A stretch of DNA of 39,283 bases, taken from Candidatus Arcticimaribacter sp. GTDB taxonomy: Bacteria > Bacteroidota > Bacteroidia > Flavobacteriales > Flavobacteriaceae. The position numbers and the translations under genes are program-made. Where the stretch lies: assembly GCA_011526285.1 (NCBI GenBank), contig WTJU01000070.1, forward strand, positions 1 through 39,283, written 5' to 3'. The notes below the pieces were generated by a model that had not been told where the DNA came from, did no database searches, and worked only from the letters and a program-made list of their open reading frames with translations. This document shows, piece after piece, positions 9,917 through 19,005 of this stretch. Numbering within the stretch: the first letter of the stretch is position 1; each line of letters starts with the position of its first letter.

Positions 9917-9924
9917 CAAAGGTA
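9917..9924 (-). promoter_or_regulatory. Bacteroidota-type -7 box for tdk-alr
   Basis: Minus-strand TACCTTTG matches TAnnTTTG, 45 bases upstream of the tdk ATG at 9871, in the divergent gap to the gene at 9955. The expected transcript start (about 9910) lies inside the longer in-frame extension of tdk, supporting the shorter protein. Confidence 0.45.
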
Positions 9925-9954
9925 TCAAAACAATTTGTTCTTAAGAATCGTTCT

Positions 9955-10551
9955 ATGCTTAATCCCATAAAAAAAGAACTCGAGCGACTGGCCCACGAGA
10001 TTTTAGCGCAAAAGGAAACAGCGAACACAAGATCGCTCTTAGAACAGGTGCAAGCGCTTTACAAGCAATTAATTCTTCTGGAGCATTATGAATCTCAGTC
10101 AAAAACACAAGAAGTACAAACCTCAGAAGTAGCACCAGTAATGGATACTATCAATGAATTGGTCACTGAACTTCCTCTGGAAGAAGAGTCTGCAGCAATT
10201 GAAGATTTGTTCGCCTCTGTTGCCAACCCTGTTTTTGTAAAAAAAGAAACAGAGGTGAAACAAGAATCCAATTTTGAAGAGAAAGAAAGCCATGAAGCTC
10301 CACGAAACTTAAATGACGTGTTGGGAAAAGGAATTCAAATAGGACTCAATGACCGTTTAGCCTTTATAAAAAACCTTTTTGATGAAAGTGCTGAAGATTA
10401 TCAACGCGTAATCTCTCAAGTTCAAACCTTTGGCTCATGGGAAGAAGCACAAACCTTTATTGAACACATGATAAAACCCGATTATAACTATTGGGAAGGG
10501 AAAGAAGCTTTTGAACTTCGCTTCCTTAAATGCCTCGAATCTAATTTTTAA
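9955..10551 (+). CDS. conserved flavobacterial hypothetical protein, acidic
   Basis: 198 aa, no recognised catalytic motif. The N-terminal ~45 residues are predicted helical and charged (LNPIKKELERLAHEILAQKE, then LLEQVQALYKQLILLEHYE), followed by a Glu-rich, probably disordered linker (~50-115). A better structured C-terminus (~118-198) starts LNDVLGKGIQIGLNDRLAFI and contains SWEEAQTFIEHMIKPDYNYWEGKEA. No signal peptide or membrane segment, so it should be cytosolic. It heads a plus-strand run with the DoxX-like gene, rsmI and recJ with almost no spacing, so it may be co-expressed with an rRNA methyltransferase and a DNA-repair exonuclease. The helix-linker-domain layout suggests an adaptor, but no function can be assigned. 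Confidence 0.8.
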   Translation: MLNPIKKELERLAHEILAQKETANTRSLLEQVQALYKQLILLEHYESQSKTQEVQTSEVAPVMDTINELVTELPLEEESAAIEDLFASVANPVFVKKETEVKQESNFEEKESHEAPRNLNDVLGKGIQIGLNDRLAFIKNLFDESAEDYQRVISQVQTFGSWEEAQTFIEHMIKPDYNYWEGKEAFELRFLKCLESNF

Positions 10552-10560
10552 GTGATACAT

Positions 10561-10917
10561 ATGAAAACCAAACGAATTCTCTACTGGACAACCACAGCAC
10601 TACTCTGTTTATCCATGCTCATTAGTGGTATTTTTCCATTAATAGATAACGAACACCCCATAGAAGAATACACAAAACTGGGATACCCCATCTACTTGAT
10701 TAACTTTATCAGCATTGCTAAACTATTAGCGGTAGGAATGATTCTTCACAACCGATTAAAACGTTTAACCGATTGGGCGTATGCAGGACTTTTTTATGAC
10801 TTTATCCTTGCATTTATGGCGCATTATATGGTGAACGATGGAGAACAGTGGGGAGTCTTGGTTCCCATAATTCTATTATTAACGTCTTATTTTTATAAAG
10901 ATCAGGTTCGAACATAG
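10561..10917 (+). CDS. small DoxX-like integral membrane protein
   Basis: 118 aa with four hydrophobic segments (about residues 7-24, 42-62, 70-90 and 95-112), the layout of DoxX-like four-helix membrane proteins. The stretch PIYLINFISIAKLLAVGMIL and the final FYKDQVR resemble the DoxX-like family common in flavobacteria. Start: ATG 10561 is preferred to an in-frame GTG at 10552 that lies next to the preceding stop; the difference is three residues. The stop TAG is directly followed by the rsmI ATG (no intervening base), so the two are almost certainly translated from one message. The role is unknown; some DoxX-family members act in oxidative-stress or quinone contexts. Confidence 0.75.
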   Translation: MKTKRILYWTTTALLCLSMLISGIFPLIDNEHPIEEYTKLGYPIYLINFISIAKLLAVGMILHNRLKRLTDWAYAGLFYDFILAFMAHYMVNDGEQWGVLVPIILLLTSYFYKDQVRT

Positions 10918-11595
10918 ATGACAAAACTCTTTCTAGTACCAACACCCATTGGGAATCTTAAAGACATCAGTTTACGCGCCCTAGAGGTGCTCGAAGCGGT
11001 CGATTTAATTTTGGCAGAAGATACTAGAACGAGTAGAAAACTTTTGCAACACTACCAAATTGACACTCCGTTGCAAAGTCATCACATGCACAACGAGCAT
11101 TCAACCCTGCCACACATTATTCGTCAATTACAGCAAGGCAAGTCTATTGCTGTGATTTCAGACGCAGGGACTCCAGCCATTTCTGACCCTGGTTTTCTAT
11201 TGGTACGAGAAGCAATAGCAAATCAGATTGCTGTAGAGAGTTTGCCGGGTGCAACTGCATTTGTGCCTGCACTAGTGCAAAGTGGTTTACCCAATGATCG
11301 CTTTGTTTTTGAAGCTTTTTTACCCCCAAAAAAAGGAAGACAAACGCGATTAGAAAAAATTGCAGAAGAAGAGCGTACAACAATCCTCTACGAATCGCCA
11401 CACAAACTTTTGAAGACATTAACCCAACTACAAGAGTTGTGTGGACAAGAGCGGCAAATCTCCATTTCTCGTGAATTGACAAAGTTGCACGAAGAAACCT
11501 TTCGGGGAACATTGGCCAAGGCTATTGCTCATTTTAATCAGAAAGCACCTAAAGGCGAATTTGTTTTGTGCTTGAGTGGCAAATCAAAAAAATAA
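10918..11595 (+). CDS. rsmI: 16S rRNA (cytidine(1402)-2'-O)-methyltransferase RsmI
   Basis: SAM-dependent 2'-O-methylation of C1402 in the decoding centre of 16S rRNA; a tetrapyrrole-methylase-fold protein. Diagnostic motifs: LFLVPTPIGNLKDIS (residues 4-18), LAEDTRTSRKLL (32-43), VISDAGTPAISDPG (79-92), and the proline/glycine-rich LPGATAFVPALVQSGL. At 225 aa it lacks the C-terminal ~50-residue extension of E. coli RsmI, which is usual in this phylum. It begins immediately after the preceding stop codon and ends two bases before recJ. Confidence 0.95.
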   Translation: MTKLFLVPTPIGNLKDISLRALEVLEAVDLILAEDTRTSRKLLQHYQIDTPLQSHHMHNEHSTLPHIIRQLQQGKSIAVISDAGTPAISDPGFLLVREAIANQIAVESLPGATAFVPALVQSGLPNDRFVFEAFLPPKKGRQTRLEKIAEEERTTILYESPHKLLKTLTQLQELCGQERQISISRELTKLHEETFRGTLAKAIAHFNQKAPKGEFVLCLSGKSKK

Positions 11596-11597
11596 AG

Positions 11598-13283
11598 ATG
11601 CGCTGGGAAGCTACTGCAATGCCAAATGCTGAAAAAGTAAACCAATTACAACAAGAATTGGGTGTTTCAGCCGTTGTTGCTGCTTTGCTGGCACAAAGAG
11701 GAATTAATGATTTTTATTCTGCAAAAAATTTCTTCCGCCCAAAATGGGAAGATTTACACGATCCGTTTTTAATGACCGATATGGACCAAGCGGTCGCTCG
11801 AATTCAAAAAGCGATAGCCGCTAAAGAACAGATGATGGTCTTTGGTGATTATGATGTAGATGGAACTACCTCTGTGGCTTTAATGACCACCTATTTAAAA
11901 GAAAATGGGGGCAGTGTTACCGCCTATATTCCTGACCGGTATACAGAAGGGTATGGTATTTCATATCAGGGAATAGATCGTGCAGCACAAGAAAAAATAA
12001 GTTTGATTATTGCATTAGACTGCGGGATAAAAGCCACTGAAAAAGTAGCCTATGCCAAAAAAAAAGGCATTGACTTTATCATTTGCGATCACCACTTGCC
12101 CGGAGAGATCATTCCAGAGGCGATAGCAGTGCTGGACCCCAAAAGAACTGATTGTAATTACCCTTTTGATGAACTTTGTGGCTGTGGAATAGGCTTTAAG
12201 CTTATTCAAGCACTCAACCAAAAACAAGGGAAAAGCGAAGAACAGCTTTACCCTTATTTAGATTTGGTGGCTACAGCAATTGCTGCTGACATAGTTCCTA
12301 TGGTGGGGGAAAACCGCACCCTTTGTTTTTTTGGTTTAAAACAGCTGAGAGAAGCCCCACGATTAGGGATAAAATGCTTTATTGAGCAATTGAAAAAACC
12401 TCTCACAGTAAGTGATTTAGTGTTTAAAATCGCTCCTAGAATTAATGCTGCAGGGCGAATGGATCATGCATTGACAGCAGCTAAGCTACTAGTGAGTGAA
12501 ACCCCGCAAGAAGTAAAAACGATTGCTGAAGCCATTGAAACATTCAATGCCGAGCGAAGGGCAACAGATGAACGCATTACGCAAGAAGCGCTTCATCAAA
12601 TTGAACAACGCAGAGAAGAAAGCCATCCTGCTACAGTAGTCTTTCACGACACTTGGCATAAGGGAGTGTTGGGAATTGTCGCTTCTCGCTTGATTGAAAC
12701 CCACTATCGCCCCACGGCAGTGCTCACCCGATCTGGCGAAGACTACGTAGGTTCAGTTCGCTCAGTCAAAGGGTTTAATGTTTATACTGCTTTGGAAGAT
12801 TGCTCTGCACATCTCCTTCAGTTTGGAGGGCATAAATATGCCGCAGGTCTCACCATGAATGCCAACCAATTAGAAAAATTTAAAACCGCTTTTGAAAATG
12901 CAGTGAATTCACGCATTTTACCCGAACAAAAAGAAGCAATTTTAAATTATGACCTTTCTATAGACATCAATGCCATTGATCACAAGTTGTTTAGAATTAT
13001 AGAACAAATGGCACCCTTTGGCCCCCACAATATGCGCCCCGTTTTTAAAAGTGAAAACTGTTATGATAGTGGTGCTAGTCGTGTGGTGGGAAAAGATCGA
13101 AGCCATTTGCGTCTATCTGTGGCAACCAATAAAGGTAGCTTAACCGGAATAGGGTTTGGTCTTGCACATCATTTTCAAGCCATACAATCAGGCGCTCCTT
13201 TTCATATTCTCTATACCCTAGATGAAAATGAATGGAACGGAACAGTTTCTTTACAGCTCCGGATAAAAGACATTAAATTTTAA
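11598..13283 (+). CDS. recJ: single-stranded-DNA-specific 5'-3' exonuclease RecJ
   Basis: DHH-superfamily exonuclease of the RecF recombination pathway and mismatch repair. DHH motifs: FGDYDVDGTTS (82-92), ALDCG (139-143, D141) and the name-giving CDHHLPGE (163-170); the DHHA1 domain lies around residues 340-450, including VASRLIE and GGHKYAAG, followed by an OB-type domain. From ATG 11598 it is 561 aa; an in-frame TTG at 11568 would overlap rsmI and add 10 unrelated residues. MRWEA is the expected flavobacterial N-terminus. It converges with pgi with 10 bases between the stops. Confidence 0.95.
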   Translation: MRWEATAMPNAEKVNQLQQELGVSAVVAALLAQRGINDFYSAKNFFRPKWEDLHDPFLMTDMDQAVARIQKAIAAKEQMMVFGDYDVDGTTSVALMTTYLKENGGSVTAYIPDRYTEGYGISYQGIDRAAQEKISLIIALDCGIKATEKVAYAKKKGIDFIICDHHLPGEIIPEAIAVLDPKRTDCNYPFDELCGCGIGFKLIQALNQKQGKSEEQLYPYLDLVATAIAADIVPMVGENRTLCFFGLKQLREAPRLGIKCFIEQLKKPLTVSDLVFKIAPRINAAGRMDHALTAAKLLVSETPQEVKTIAEAIETFNAERRATDERITQEALHQIEQRREESHPATVVFHDTWHKGVLGIVASRLIETHYRPTAVLTRSGEDYVGSVRSVKGFNVYTALEDCSAHLLQFGGHKYAAGLTMNANQLEKFKTAFENAVNSRILPEQKEAILNYDLSIDINAIDHKLFRIIEQMAPFGPHNMRPVFKSENCYDSGASRVVGKDRSHLRLSVATNKGSLTGIGFGLAHHFQAIQSGAPFHILYTLDENEWNGTVSLQLRIKDIKF

Positions 13284-13293
13284 GCGCCCTTCT

Positions 13294-14931
13294 CTATTGT
13301 TTAAGGTGCTTTAATAATGCAGTGGTAGAGACATCGTGTTGCGCGATTTCATTACCAGTCAAATCATTGAGAACGGTATTGGCCAACTGTTTTCCTAGTT
13401 CTACACCCCACTGGTCATAGCTAAAGATGTTCCACAAGATACCTTGTACAAAAATCTTTTGTTCATACATAGCGATAAGTTTCCCTATACTTTCGGGCTT
13501 AAGTGCATCAATTAACAAGGTGTTGGTAGGTTTGTTTCCTTCAAAAACTTTAAAAGGAGCCAAAGCATCTATTTCTGACTGGGATAAGCCTTTGCTTTTC
13601 AGTTCTTGCTCTGCTTCACTTCTTGTTTTTCCGCGCATCAATGCTTCGGTTTGAGCAATAAAATTGGCCATTAGTTTATTCTGGTGCTCTGTTTCGCCAT
13701 AAAGCGATTTTTTGAACCCGATAAAGTCTGCAGGAATCACCTTCGTTCCTTGATGGATATGTTGGAAAAAAGCGTGTTGAGCATTGGTTCCAGATCCTCC
13801 CCAGATAATTGTTCCTGTTTGGTAGTCAATTTTATTTCCCTGACGATCTACTCCTTTACCGTTACTTTCCATAATGCCTTGTTGCAAGTAGGCAGGAAGG
13901 TTGCGCAAGTATTGTGTGTAGGGGATAATCGCTTCACTTTCTGCTCCCCAAAAGTTATTATACCACACGCTAATTAAGGCCAGTAAAACGGGAATGTTTT
14001 CTTGAAAATCTGCTGTTTTAAAGTGTTCATCCATTTTATGTGCACCTGCTAATAATGCTTCAAAATGGTTTGGCCCAACAGCAAGAGCAATGCTTAATCC
14101 TACTGCACTCCACAAGGAAAAACGCCCTCCAACCCAATCTTTCATTGGAAAAACGTTATCGGGATGTATGCCAAAGGCCGCAATTTTTTCAAGGTTGGTA
14201 GACACAGCGACAAAGTGTTGCGCAATTGCCTCTTCAGGGGCATGGGTTAGAAACCATTGGCGGATGGTTGTCGCATTGCTCAAGGTTTCTTGTGTTGTAA
14301 ACGTTTTAGAGACAATGACAAACAAGGTAGTCTCTGGGTCTAAGGTTTTAATCACTTCTCGCACGTGGTCTCCTTCTACATTAGAAACAAATTGTACGTT
14401 GAGGTGGTTTTTGTAATAAGCCAAAGCTTCAGTTACCATGGCAGGACCTAAATCAGACCCACCAATTCCAATATTTACAACATCGGTAATGGCTTTGCCA
14501 GTATATCCTTTGTGTGCACCAGAGATAACAGCATCACAAAAAGAATTGATTTTTGCTTTTATGGCATGTACTTCAGGCACAACGTCTAATCCGTTTTCAT
14601 AGATTTGGGCAGTAGCTGGAGCACGAAGTGCAGTGTGTAGCACAGCACGTCCTTCGGTTTGATTTATGGCTTCTCCGTCAAAGTAAGCACGCATGGCAGC
14701 TTTTAAGTCAACTTCATTGGCTAGTTCTTCTAGCAGATCAAGGGTTTCTTTGGTCAAGCGATTTTTAGAAAAATCAACCAAAAAGTCTTCCCATTGAATG
14801 GAAAAGGAATCGAAACGATTCGGATCTTTTTCAAAAAGATCTTGTATGCGGTTGTTTTTTTCAGCCTGAAAGTGCTCTTGAAGTTTTTTCCAACTTTGTG
14901 TAGTTGTAGGGTTAATTTTGGGTAGCGTCAT
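13294..14931 (-). CDS. pgi: glucose-6-phosphate isomerase
   Basis: Interconverts glucose-6-phosphate and fructose-6-phosphate in glycolysis/gluconeogenesis; its product fructose-6-phosphate is also the substrate of GlmS encoded later in the window. Family motifs are visible: [43 protein letters not shown] (signature 1) and [14 protein letters not shown] (signature 2 with the catalytic lysine). From ATG 14931 it is 545 aa, the usual length of the eukaryote/E. coli-type enzyme. An in-frame TTG at 14937 would overlap the upstream stop; the ATG sits two bases after the M23-peptidase stop, so the two genes are probably co-transcribed. Confidence 0.97.
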   Translation of the reverse strand: MTLPKINPTTTQSWKKLQEHFQAEKNNRIQDLFEKDPNRFDSFSIQWEDFLVDFSKNRLTKETLDLLEELANEVDLKAAMRAYFDGEAINQTEGRAVLHTALRAPATAQIYENGLDVVPEVHAIKAKINSFCDAVISGAHKGYTGKAITDVVNIGIGGSDLGPAMVTEALAYYKNHLNVQFVSNVEGDHVREVIKTLDPETTLFVIVSKTFTTQETLSNATTIRQWFLTHAPEEAIAQHFVAVSTNLEKIAAFGIHPDNVFPMKDWVGGRFSLWSAVGLSIALAVGPNHFEALLAGAHKMDEHFKTADFQENIPVLLALISVWYNNFWGAESEAIIPYTQYLRNLPAYLQQGIMESNGKGVDRQGNKIDYQTGTIIWGGSGTNAQHAFFQHIHQGTKVIPADFIGFKKSLYGETEHQNKLMANFIAQTEALMRGKTRSEAEQELKSKGLSQSEIDALAPFKVFEGNKPTNTLLIDALKPESIGKLIAMYEQKIFVQGILWNIFSYDQWGVELGKQLANTVLNDLTGNEIAQHDVSTTALLKHLKQ

Positions 14932-14933
14932 AA

Positions 14934-16205
14934 TCAATTCATTGCGAGTAGTGGTGTCTTTTCTTCAGCGAAAGAAAGACAGTTCAATTGTTGTTCGGTT
15001 TCTTTAATGTGTTCAAAAAAGCGGGTTTTAAGCTCTTTTGAGATTGGTTTTGCCTCAGGCAGTTTTTGTTTAAAAGGGTCTACTTGGCGCCCGTTTTTCC
15101 AGAAGCGATAGCACACGTGTGGCCCTGAGGTATTGCCTGTCATGCCCACCCAACCAATCACGTCACCTTGTTTGACGTATTGACCAACTTTTACTTTTCT
15201 GCGTTTCATGTGTAAATACTGGGTGGAGTAGGTGTTGTTGTGTCTTATTTTAACGTAGTTGCCATTCCCGCGGGTATAGCTTGCTTTAGTGACCCGTCCG
15301 TTTGCGGTAGCCATAATGGGAGTACCTACAGGGGCAGCATAGTCTGTACCTCGATGAGGTTTAACACGTCCGTAATACGCAATTCTGCGTTTTAGGTTGT
15401 AACGCGAAGAAATGCGGCTAAATTTAACTGGTGCTTTGAGAAAGGCACGGCGTAGGTTTTTGGCGTTGTTATCAAAATAATCAACGATACCTTTAATGCT
15501 ATCGGTTTCAAATTCATAAGCATAAAGCCCTTTTCCGCGATGTTCAAAATAAGCGGCTTTAATTTTTTCTATGCCTACAGAAATACTGTCATCCACAAAT
15601 TTTTCAGTATAGATTACCTTAAAACGATCGCCTTTATCTAAACGAGTAAAGTCAATGGTCCAAGCATAAACATCAGCCATAAAATAGGTGAGCATATTGT
15701 TGTAGCCACTGTTTTGCATGGTTTCGTATAATGAGCTTTGAATTACTCCTGTAGCTTCTAATTCAACTGTGCGGATGGGTTTGTTTACCTGCTCTCCAAA
15801 AATGCTATCCCGAAGTTGAATGACGCTGTACCCTAACGCATCGGGATGATAGATAAAAGCTTTAGGTGTTGGAACACTGTCTTTTGAAAACAACAGGGTA
15901 TAGGGTTTTCCAATTTGTAGTTTTCGCACATTGACTTTTCCTTTGATGACTTGTAAAATCTCATATACTTGCGGGTAGTCAATCCCGTTGCGTTCTAATA
16001 TAGCACCAAAAGTATCGCCTCGTTTTATTTTTAGTTGTTTGTGGTCATACTGGTTAAAGTCGTAACCATAGCGCATGTCAGGTTCAACCACAACCACAGG
16101 GGATTCAACTTCCTCTGGTAAAGCCTTTGTTTCTTCATCACAAGAAATCAGCACGACAAAAGCGAAACAGAGTAAAAGCGGGAAAGAAAAAAGAATTCGG
16201 TTCAT
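14934..16205 (-). CDS. M23 family metallopeptidase lipoprotein (peptidoglycan hydrolase-like)
   Basis: 423 aa. The N-terminus ends in lipobox LISC (C22), so the protein is lipid-anchored in the envelope. Residues ~55-105 form a LysM/OapA-like segment ([16 protein letters not shown]); the C-terminal LytM domain (~280-385) has [13 protein letters not shown] with zinc ligands H284 and D288, H332 in YLHMKR, and H363 in GPHVCYRF. The canonical HxH motif is HVC here: the third zinc ligand position holds cysteine (C365) instead of histidine. The overall design matches DD-endopeptidase/MepM-type cell-wall hydrolases. pgi follows two bases downstream; the pairing looks like chromosomal convenience rather than shared function. 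Confidence 0.92.
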   Translation of the reverse strand: MNRILFSFPLLLCFAFVVLISCDEETKALPEEVESPVVVVEPDMRYGYDFNQYDHKQLKIKRGDTFGAILERNGIDYPQVYEILQVIKGKVNVRKLQIGKPYTLLFSKDSVPTPKAFIYHPDALGYSVIQLRDSIFGEQVNKPIRTVELEATGVIQSSLYETMQNSGYNNMLTYFMADVYAWTIDFTRLDKGDRFKVIYTEKFVDDSISVGIEKIKAAYFEHRGKGLYAYEFETDSIKGIVDYFDNNAKNLRRAFLKAPVKFSRISSRYNLKRRIAYYGRVKPHRGTDYAAPVGTPIMATANGRVTKASYTRGNGNYVKIRHNNTYSTQYLHMKRRKVKVGQYVKQGDVIGWVGMTGNTSGPHVCYRFWKNGRQVDPFKQKLPEAKPISKELKTRFFEHIKETEQQLNCLSFAEEKTPLLAMN

Positions 16206-16277
16206 GGAACAAATTTCGGAAACATTTCAGGGTAAACTAAGAATAAAAAAGAGCAGTTATTAAAAAAGTTAACAACA

Positions 16278-17093
16278 TTAATTCAAGACAATTTCAAAGG
16301 GGTGCTGTAGGTTTTTAAATTTTTCTAAATCACAGTCAATGGAACCAACCCGCAAGTCAGCGCGTAGTCTAATGGGGATTTTATTGGCATCATCACTCAC
16401 CCAAAGGGTAACGCTTTCTTGTTCGCTAAATACCCGTCCACTTTGTACTAAGGGGCGAAGTTTCAAACAGCGCACTTTTCCAAAGGCAGTCTCGAGGGTC
16501 TCACGCCCTAAAAAACGAAGTTTGAAGAGGTAGTTTTCTTGGTCGAAAAACATGTTGAGCTCAATGGACTCTCCTTTCTTTATGTCTGTGGTATCGTAGA
16601 AGTTACGCAAATAGTAAAACGCTGAAATGAGGTCTTGTGCATTCTCATCAATCTCATGTTTGCTGGTGGCTTTCTTTTTCTTGTCTTTTACCATCGCTTC
16701 ACGCGTTTCGTGGTCGAAAAAGATTTCAAGGTCTTTGGTATATCCCCCTTCGTCTATGTCGCGAAGAAACCATCTAGGTAAGCCATCGTGTTGCCCGAAG
16801 TAGGATTGATAGTGGTCTTCTACTTTGAAGAATAAACGAGCTAATCCTGTTGTGCGTCCATAGCCTTTTGCGTGAAAAACAGGAACTTGATCTAAAGTAT
16901 CTGCGGTTATTTCTAAACTAACTCTACTAGCGTTAAAGACTCCATAATGAATTCTAAACTCAAACCATTCACCATCTTTAAATGCTTTTTGAGCAGTTGT
17001 TTTAGGAACCAAAACATCGGCTTGGGCAAGTGTTTTTGTCCACCCAAAGCACAGCAATAAAAACAGTAAGATTGAATACAGGTTTAACTTCAT
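16278..17093 (-). CDS. DUF3108 domain-containing secreted protein
   Basis: 271 aa from ATG 17093, with a Sec signal peptide (MKLNLYSILLFLLLCFGWTKTLAQ, cleavage after about residue 24). An in-frame start at 17117 would add 8 residues before the signal and is less likely. The mature part is a beta-rich DUF3108 domain: FKDGEWFEFRIHYGVFNAS at the start, GYGRTTGLARLFFKVEDHY, and FGKVRCLKLRPLVQSGRVF near the end. The family is predicted to be periplasmic or outer-membrane associated; function unknown. It lies between uvrC and the M23 peptidase on the same strand, 72 bases before the latter, so a shared envelope role with the peptidase is possible but only inferred. Confidence 0.88.
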   Translation of the reverse strand: MKLNLYSILLFLLLCFGWTKTLAQADVLVPKTTAQKAFKDGEWFEFRIHYGVFNASRVSLEITADTLDQVPVFHAKGYGRTTGLARLFFKVEDHYQSYFGQHDGLPRWFLRDIDEGGYTKDLEIFFDHETREAMVKDKKKKATSKHEIDENAQDLISAFYYLRNFYDTTDIKKGESIELNMFFDQENYLFKLRFLGRETLETAFGKVRCLKLRPLVQSGRVFSEQESVTLWVSDDANKIPIRLRADLRVGSIDCDLEKFKNLQHPFEIVLN

Positions 17094-17151
17094 GCACAGC
17101 AATTTATAAAAAAGCACGCACCTCTCCTTGGCTTTAATTTTAAATTAACGC

Positions 17152-18948
17152 TTATGTTTTTGTGTGAAGATGCTGGTGGAGTTGTTTTCCTTTTTTTTCA
17201 CCCAGTACTGCAATTAAATCTTCCACCTTAGCTTCTTTAATGCGCTTAAACGATTTAAACTTCTTGAGCAGATTCTCCTTGGTTTTTGGCCCTACGCCAG
17301 GGATTGCATCTAACCCAGAGCGAATGGCGCCTTTACTGCGTTTGTTACGGTGAAATGTGATACCAAAGCGGTGGGCTTCATTGCGCAGGTACTGAATCAC
17401 TTTTAGGCTTTCTGATTTTTTATCTAAATAAAGCGGGATAGGATCTTGCGGAAAATAGATCTCCTCTAGGCGTTTAGCAATTCCAACAATGGCGATTTTC
17501 CCTCTCAATTCAAGACGATCAAGACTTTTTAGTGCAGAAGACAGCTGCCCTTTACCTCCGTCAATAATGATGAGCTGTGGGAGTGACTGCCCTTCTTCTT
17601 GTAAGCGTTTGTAGCGCCTGAAAACCACTTCTTCCATAGAAGCAAAATCATCTGGACCAACAACAGTTTTAATGTTATAGTGACGATAATCTTTCTTGTA
17701 GGGTTTTCCATCACGAAAGACCACACAAGCGGCAACGGGGTTTGATCCTTGTAAGTTAGAATTATCGAAACACTCAATGTGGCGTGGTTCCTCCTGCAAA
17801 CGAAGGTCGGCTTTCATTTGTGCCATTAAACGGTTGGTGTGACGGTCGGGATCTACAATTTGCATTTGTTTGAAACGCTCCATACGGAAATACTTTGCAT
17901 TGCGTTCAGACAAGTCGACCAAGTGTTTTTTGTCCCCCAACTGTGGAATGGTGACCTTGATTTTGTCGCCTAAATCTACAGCGAATGGCAGATACACTTC
18001 TGGCGATTGAGAATGAAAGCGTTGACGAATTTCGACTATGGCCAGTTGTAATAATTCTTCTGGAGTTTCAGCCAGTTTCTTTTTAATCTCAATGGTATGG
18101 GAGCGAATAATTGACCCATAGGATAGCTGCAAAAAATTTACATAACCATAGGCTTCATCGGTAATGATCGAAAACACATCAACATTTGAAATTTTAGGAT
18201 TTACAATGGTAGATTTGGCTTGGTAGTTCTGTAGAACATCAAGTTTTTCCTTGATTTTTTGTGCTTCTTCAAAGGCCATATTTTCTGCATGCTGCTGCAT
18301 TTGTCGCTTGAATTGCTGGAGGGAATCTTTAAAATTTCCTTTGATTATAGCGCGAATGGCTTTTATATTTTCATCGTATTGTTCTGCACTAATTTTGTCA
18401 ACACAAGGGGCCAAACAGTTCCCCAAATGATATTCTAAACAGACTTTATATTTTTCTGCGGCTATCTTTTCTGCAGAGAGGTCATAGTTACAGGTGCGAA
18501 GCGGATAGAGTCCTTTGATGAGGTCTAACAACGTACGCACTGTTTTCATACTGGTATAAGGACCATAATACTCAGAGCCGTCTTTGATGATTTTTCGGGT
18601 GGCAAAAATACGCGGAAAGCGTTCTTTTTTGATACAAATCCAAGGGTAGGTTTTGTCGTCTTTCAACAACACGTTGTAGCGCGGTTTGTGCTTTTTAATG
18701 AGATTGTTTTCTAAAAGCAAAGCATCCATTTCGCTTTCTACTACAATGTGCTCGATGTTCACAATATTGCGCACCAGTAAGCGGGTACGATGGTTGTCGT
18801 GGGTTTTGGTGAAATAGGAATTAACCCTCTTTTTGAGGTTTTTAGCCTTTCCTACATAAATGATGTTTCCTTTGGCATCATAATACTGATAGACCCCCGG
18901 ATTATTTGGCAGTGTTTTCAGCTGTACAGAAAGATCAGTTTGTTCCAT
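17152..18948 (-). CDS. uvrC: excinuclease ABC subunit UvrC
   Basis: Makes the two incisions in nucleotide excision repair with UvrA/UvrB. The GIY-YIG nuclease domain is N-terminal (PGVYQYY at 17-23, YVGKAKNLKKRV at 31-42); a UVR (UvrB-binding) helix pair is around residues 200-235 (FKRQMQQHAENMAFEEAQKI); the RNase H-like C-terminal nuclease includes ECFDNSNLQGS and IIDGGKGQL; a helix-hairpin-helix segment ends the protein (LDAIPGVGPKTKENLL). 598 aa is typical. The four-cysteine region CNYDLSAEKIAAEKYKVCLEYHLGNCLAPC is present. ATG 18948 follows the promoter box at 18967-18974 by 18 bases. Confidence 0.97.
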   Translation of the reverse strand: MEQTDLSVQLKTLPNNPGVYQYYDAKGNIIYVGKAKNLKKRVNSYFTKTHDNHRTRLLVRNIVNIEHIVVESEMDALLLENNLIKKHKPRYNVLLKDDKTYPWICIKKERFPRIFATRKIIKDGSEYYGPYTSMKTVRTLLDLIKGLYPLRTCNYDLSAEKIAAEKYKVCLEYHLGNCLAPCVDKISAEQYDENIKAIRAIIKGNFKDSLQQFKRQMQQHAENMAFEEAQKIKEKLDVLQNYQAKSTIVNPKISNVDVFSIITDEAYGYVNFLQLSYGSIIRSHTIEIKKKLAETPEELLQLAIVEIRQRFHSQSPEVYLPFAVDLGDKIKVTIPQLGDKKHLVDLSERNAKYFRMERFKQMQIVDPDRHTNRLMAQMKADLRLQEEPRHIECFDNSNLQGSNPVAACVVFRDGKPYKKDYRHYNIKTVVGPDDFASMEEVVFRRYKRLQEEGQSLPQLIIIDGGKGQLSSALKSLDRLELRGKIAIVGIAKRLEEIYFPQDPIPLYLDKKSESLKVIQYLRNEAHRFGITFHRNKRSKGAIRSGLDAIPGVGPKTKENLLKKFKSFKRIKEAKVEDLIAVLGEKKGKQLHQHLHTKT

Positions 18949-18966
18949 GCGACAGAGGATCTAAGC

Positions 18967-18974
18967 CAAAAATA
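18967..18974 (-). promoter_or_regulatory. Bacteroidota-type -7 box for uvrC
   Basis: Minus-strand TATTTTTG matches TAnnTTTG, 18 bases before the uvrC ATG in the short divergent gap to the cyclo-ligase gene. No convincing -33 element was found. Confidence 0.45.
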
Positions 18975-19005
18975 ATGCTTTTCTTTGTGTAGCAGCCGAG
19001 ATGCG

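Noticed and set aside
11144-11512. Antisense ORF of 122 codons inside rsmI
   Set aside because: A shadow of a conserved methyltransferase gene; no start signal or family similarity.
13281-13312. Imperfect inverted repeat AAGCGCC ... GGTGCTT between recJ and pgi as a shared terminator
   Set aside because: The stem needs a G-U pair and lies mostly inside the end of pgi, the loop is long, and no T-run follows.
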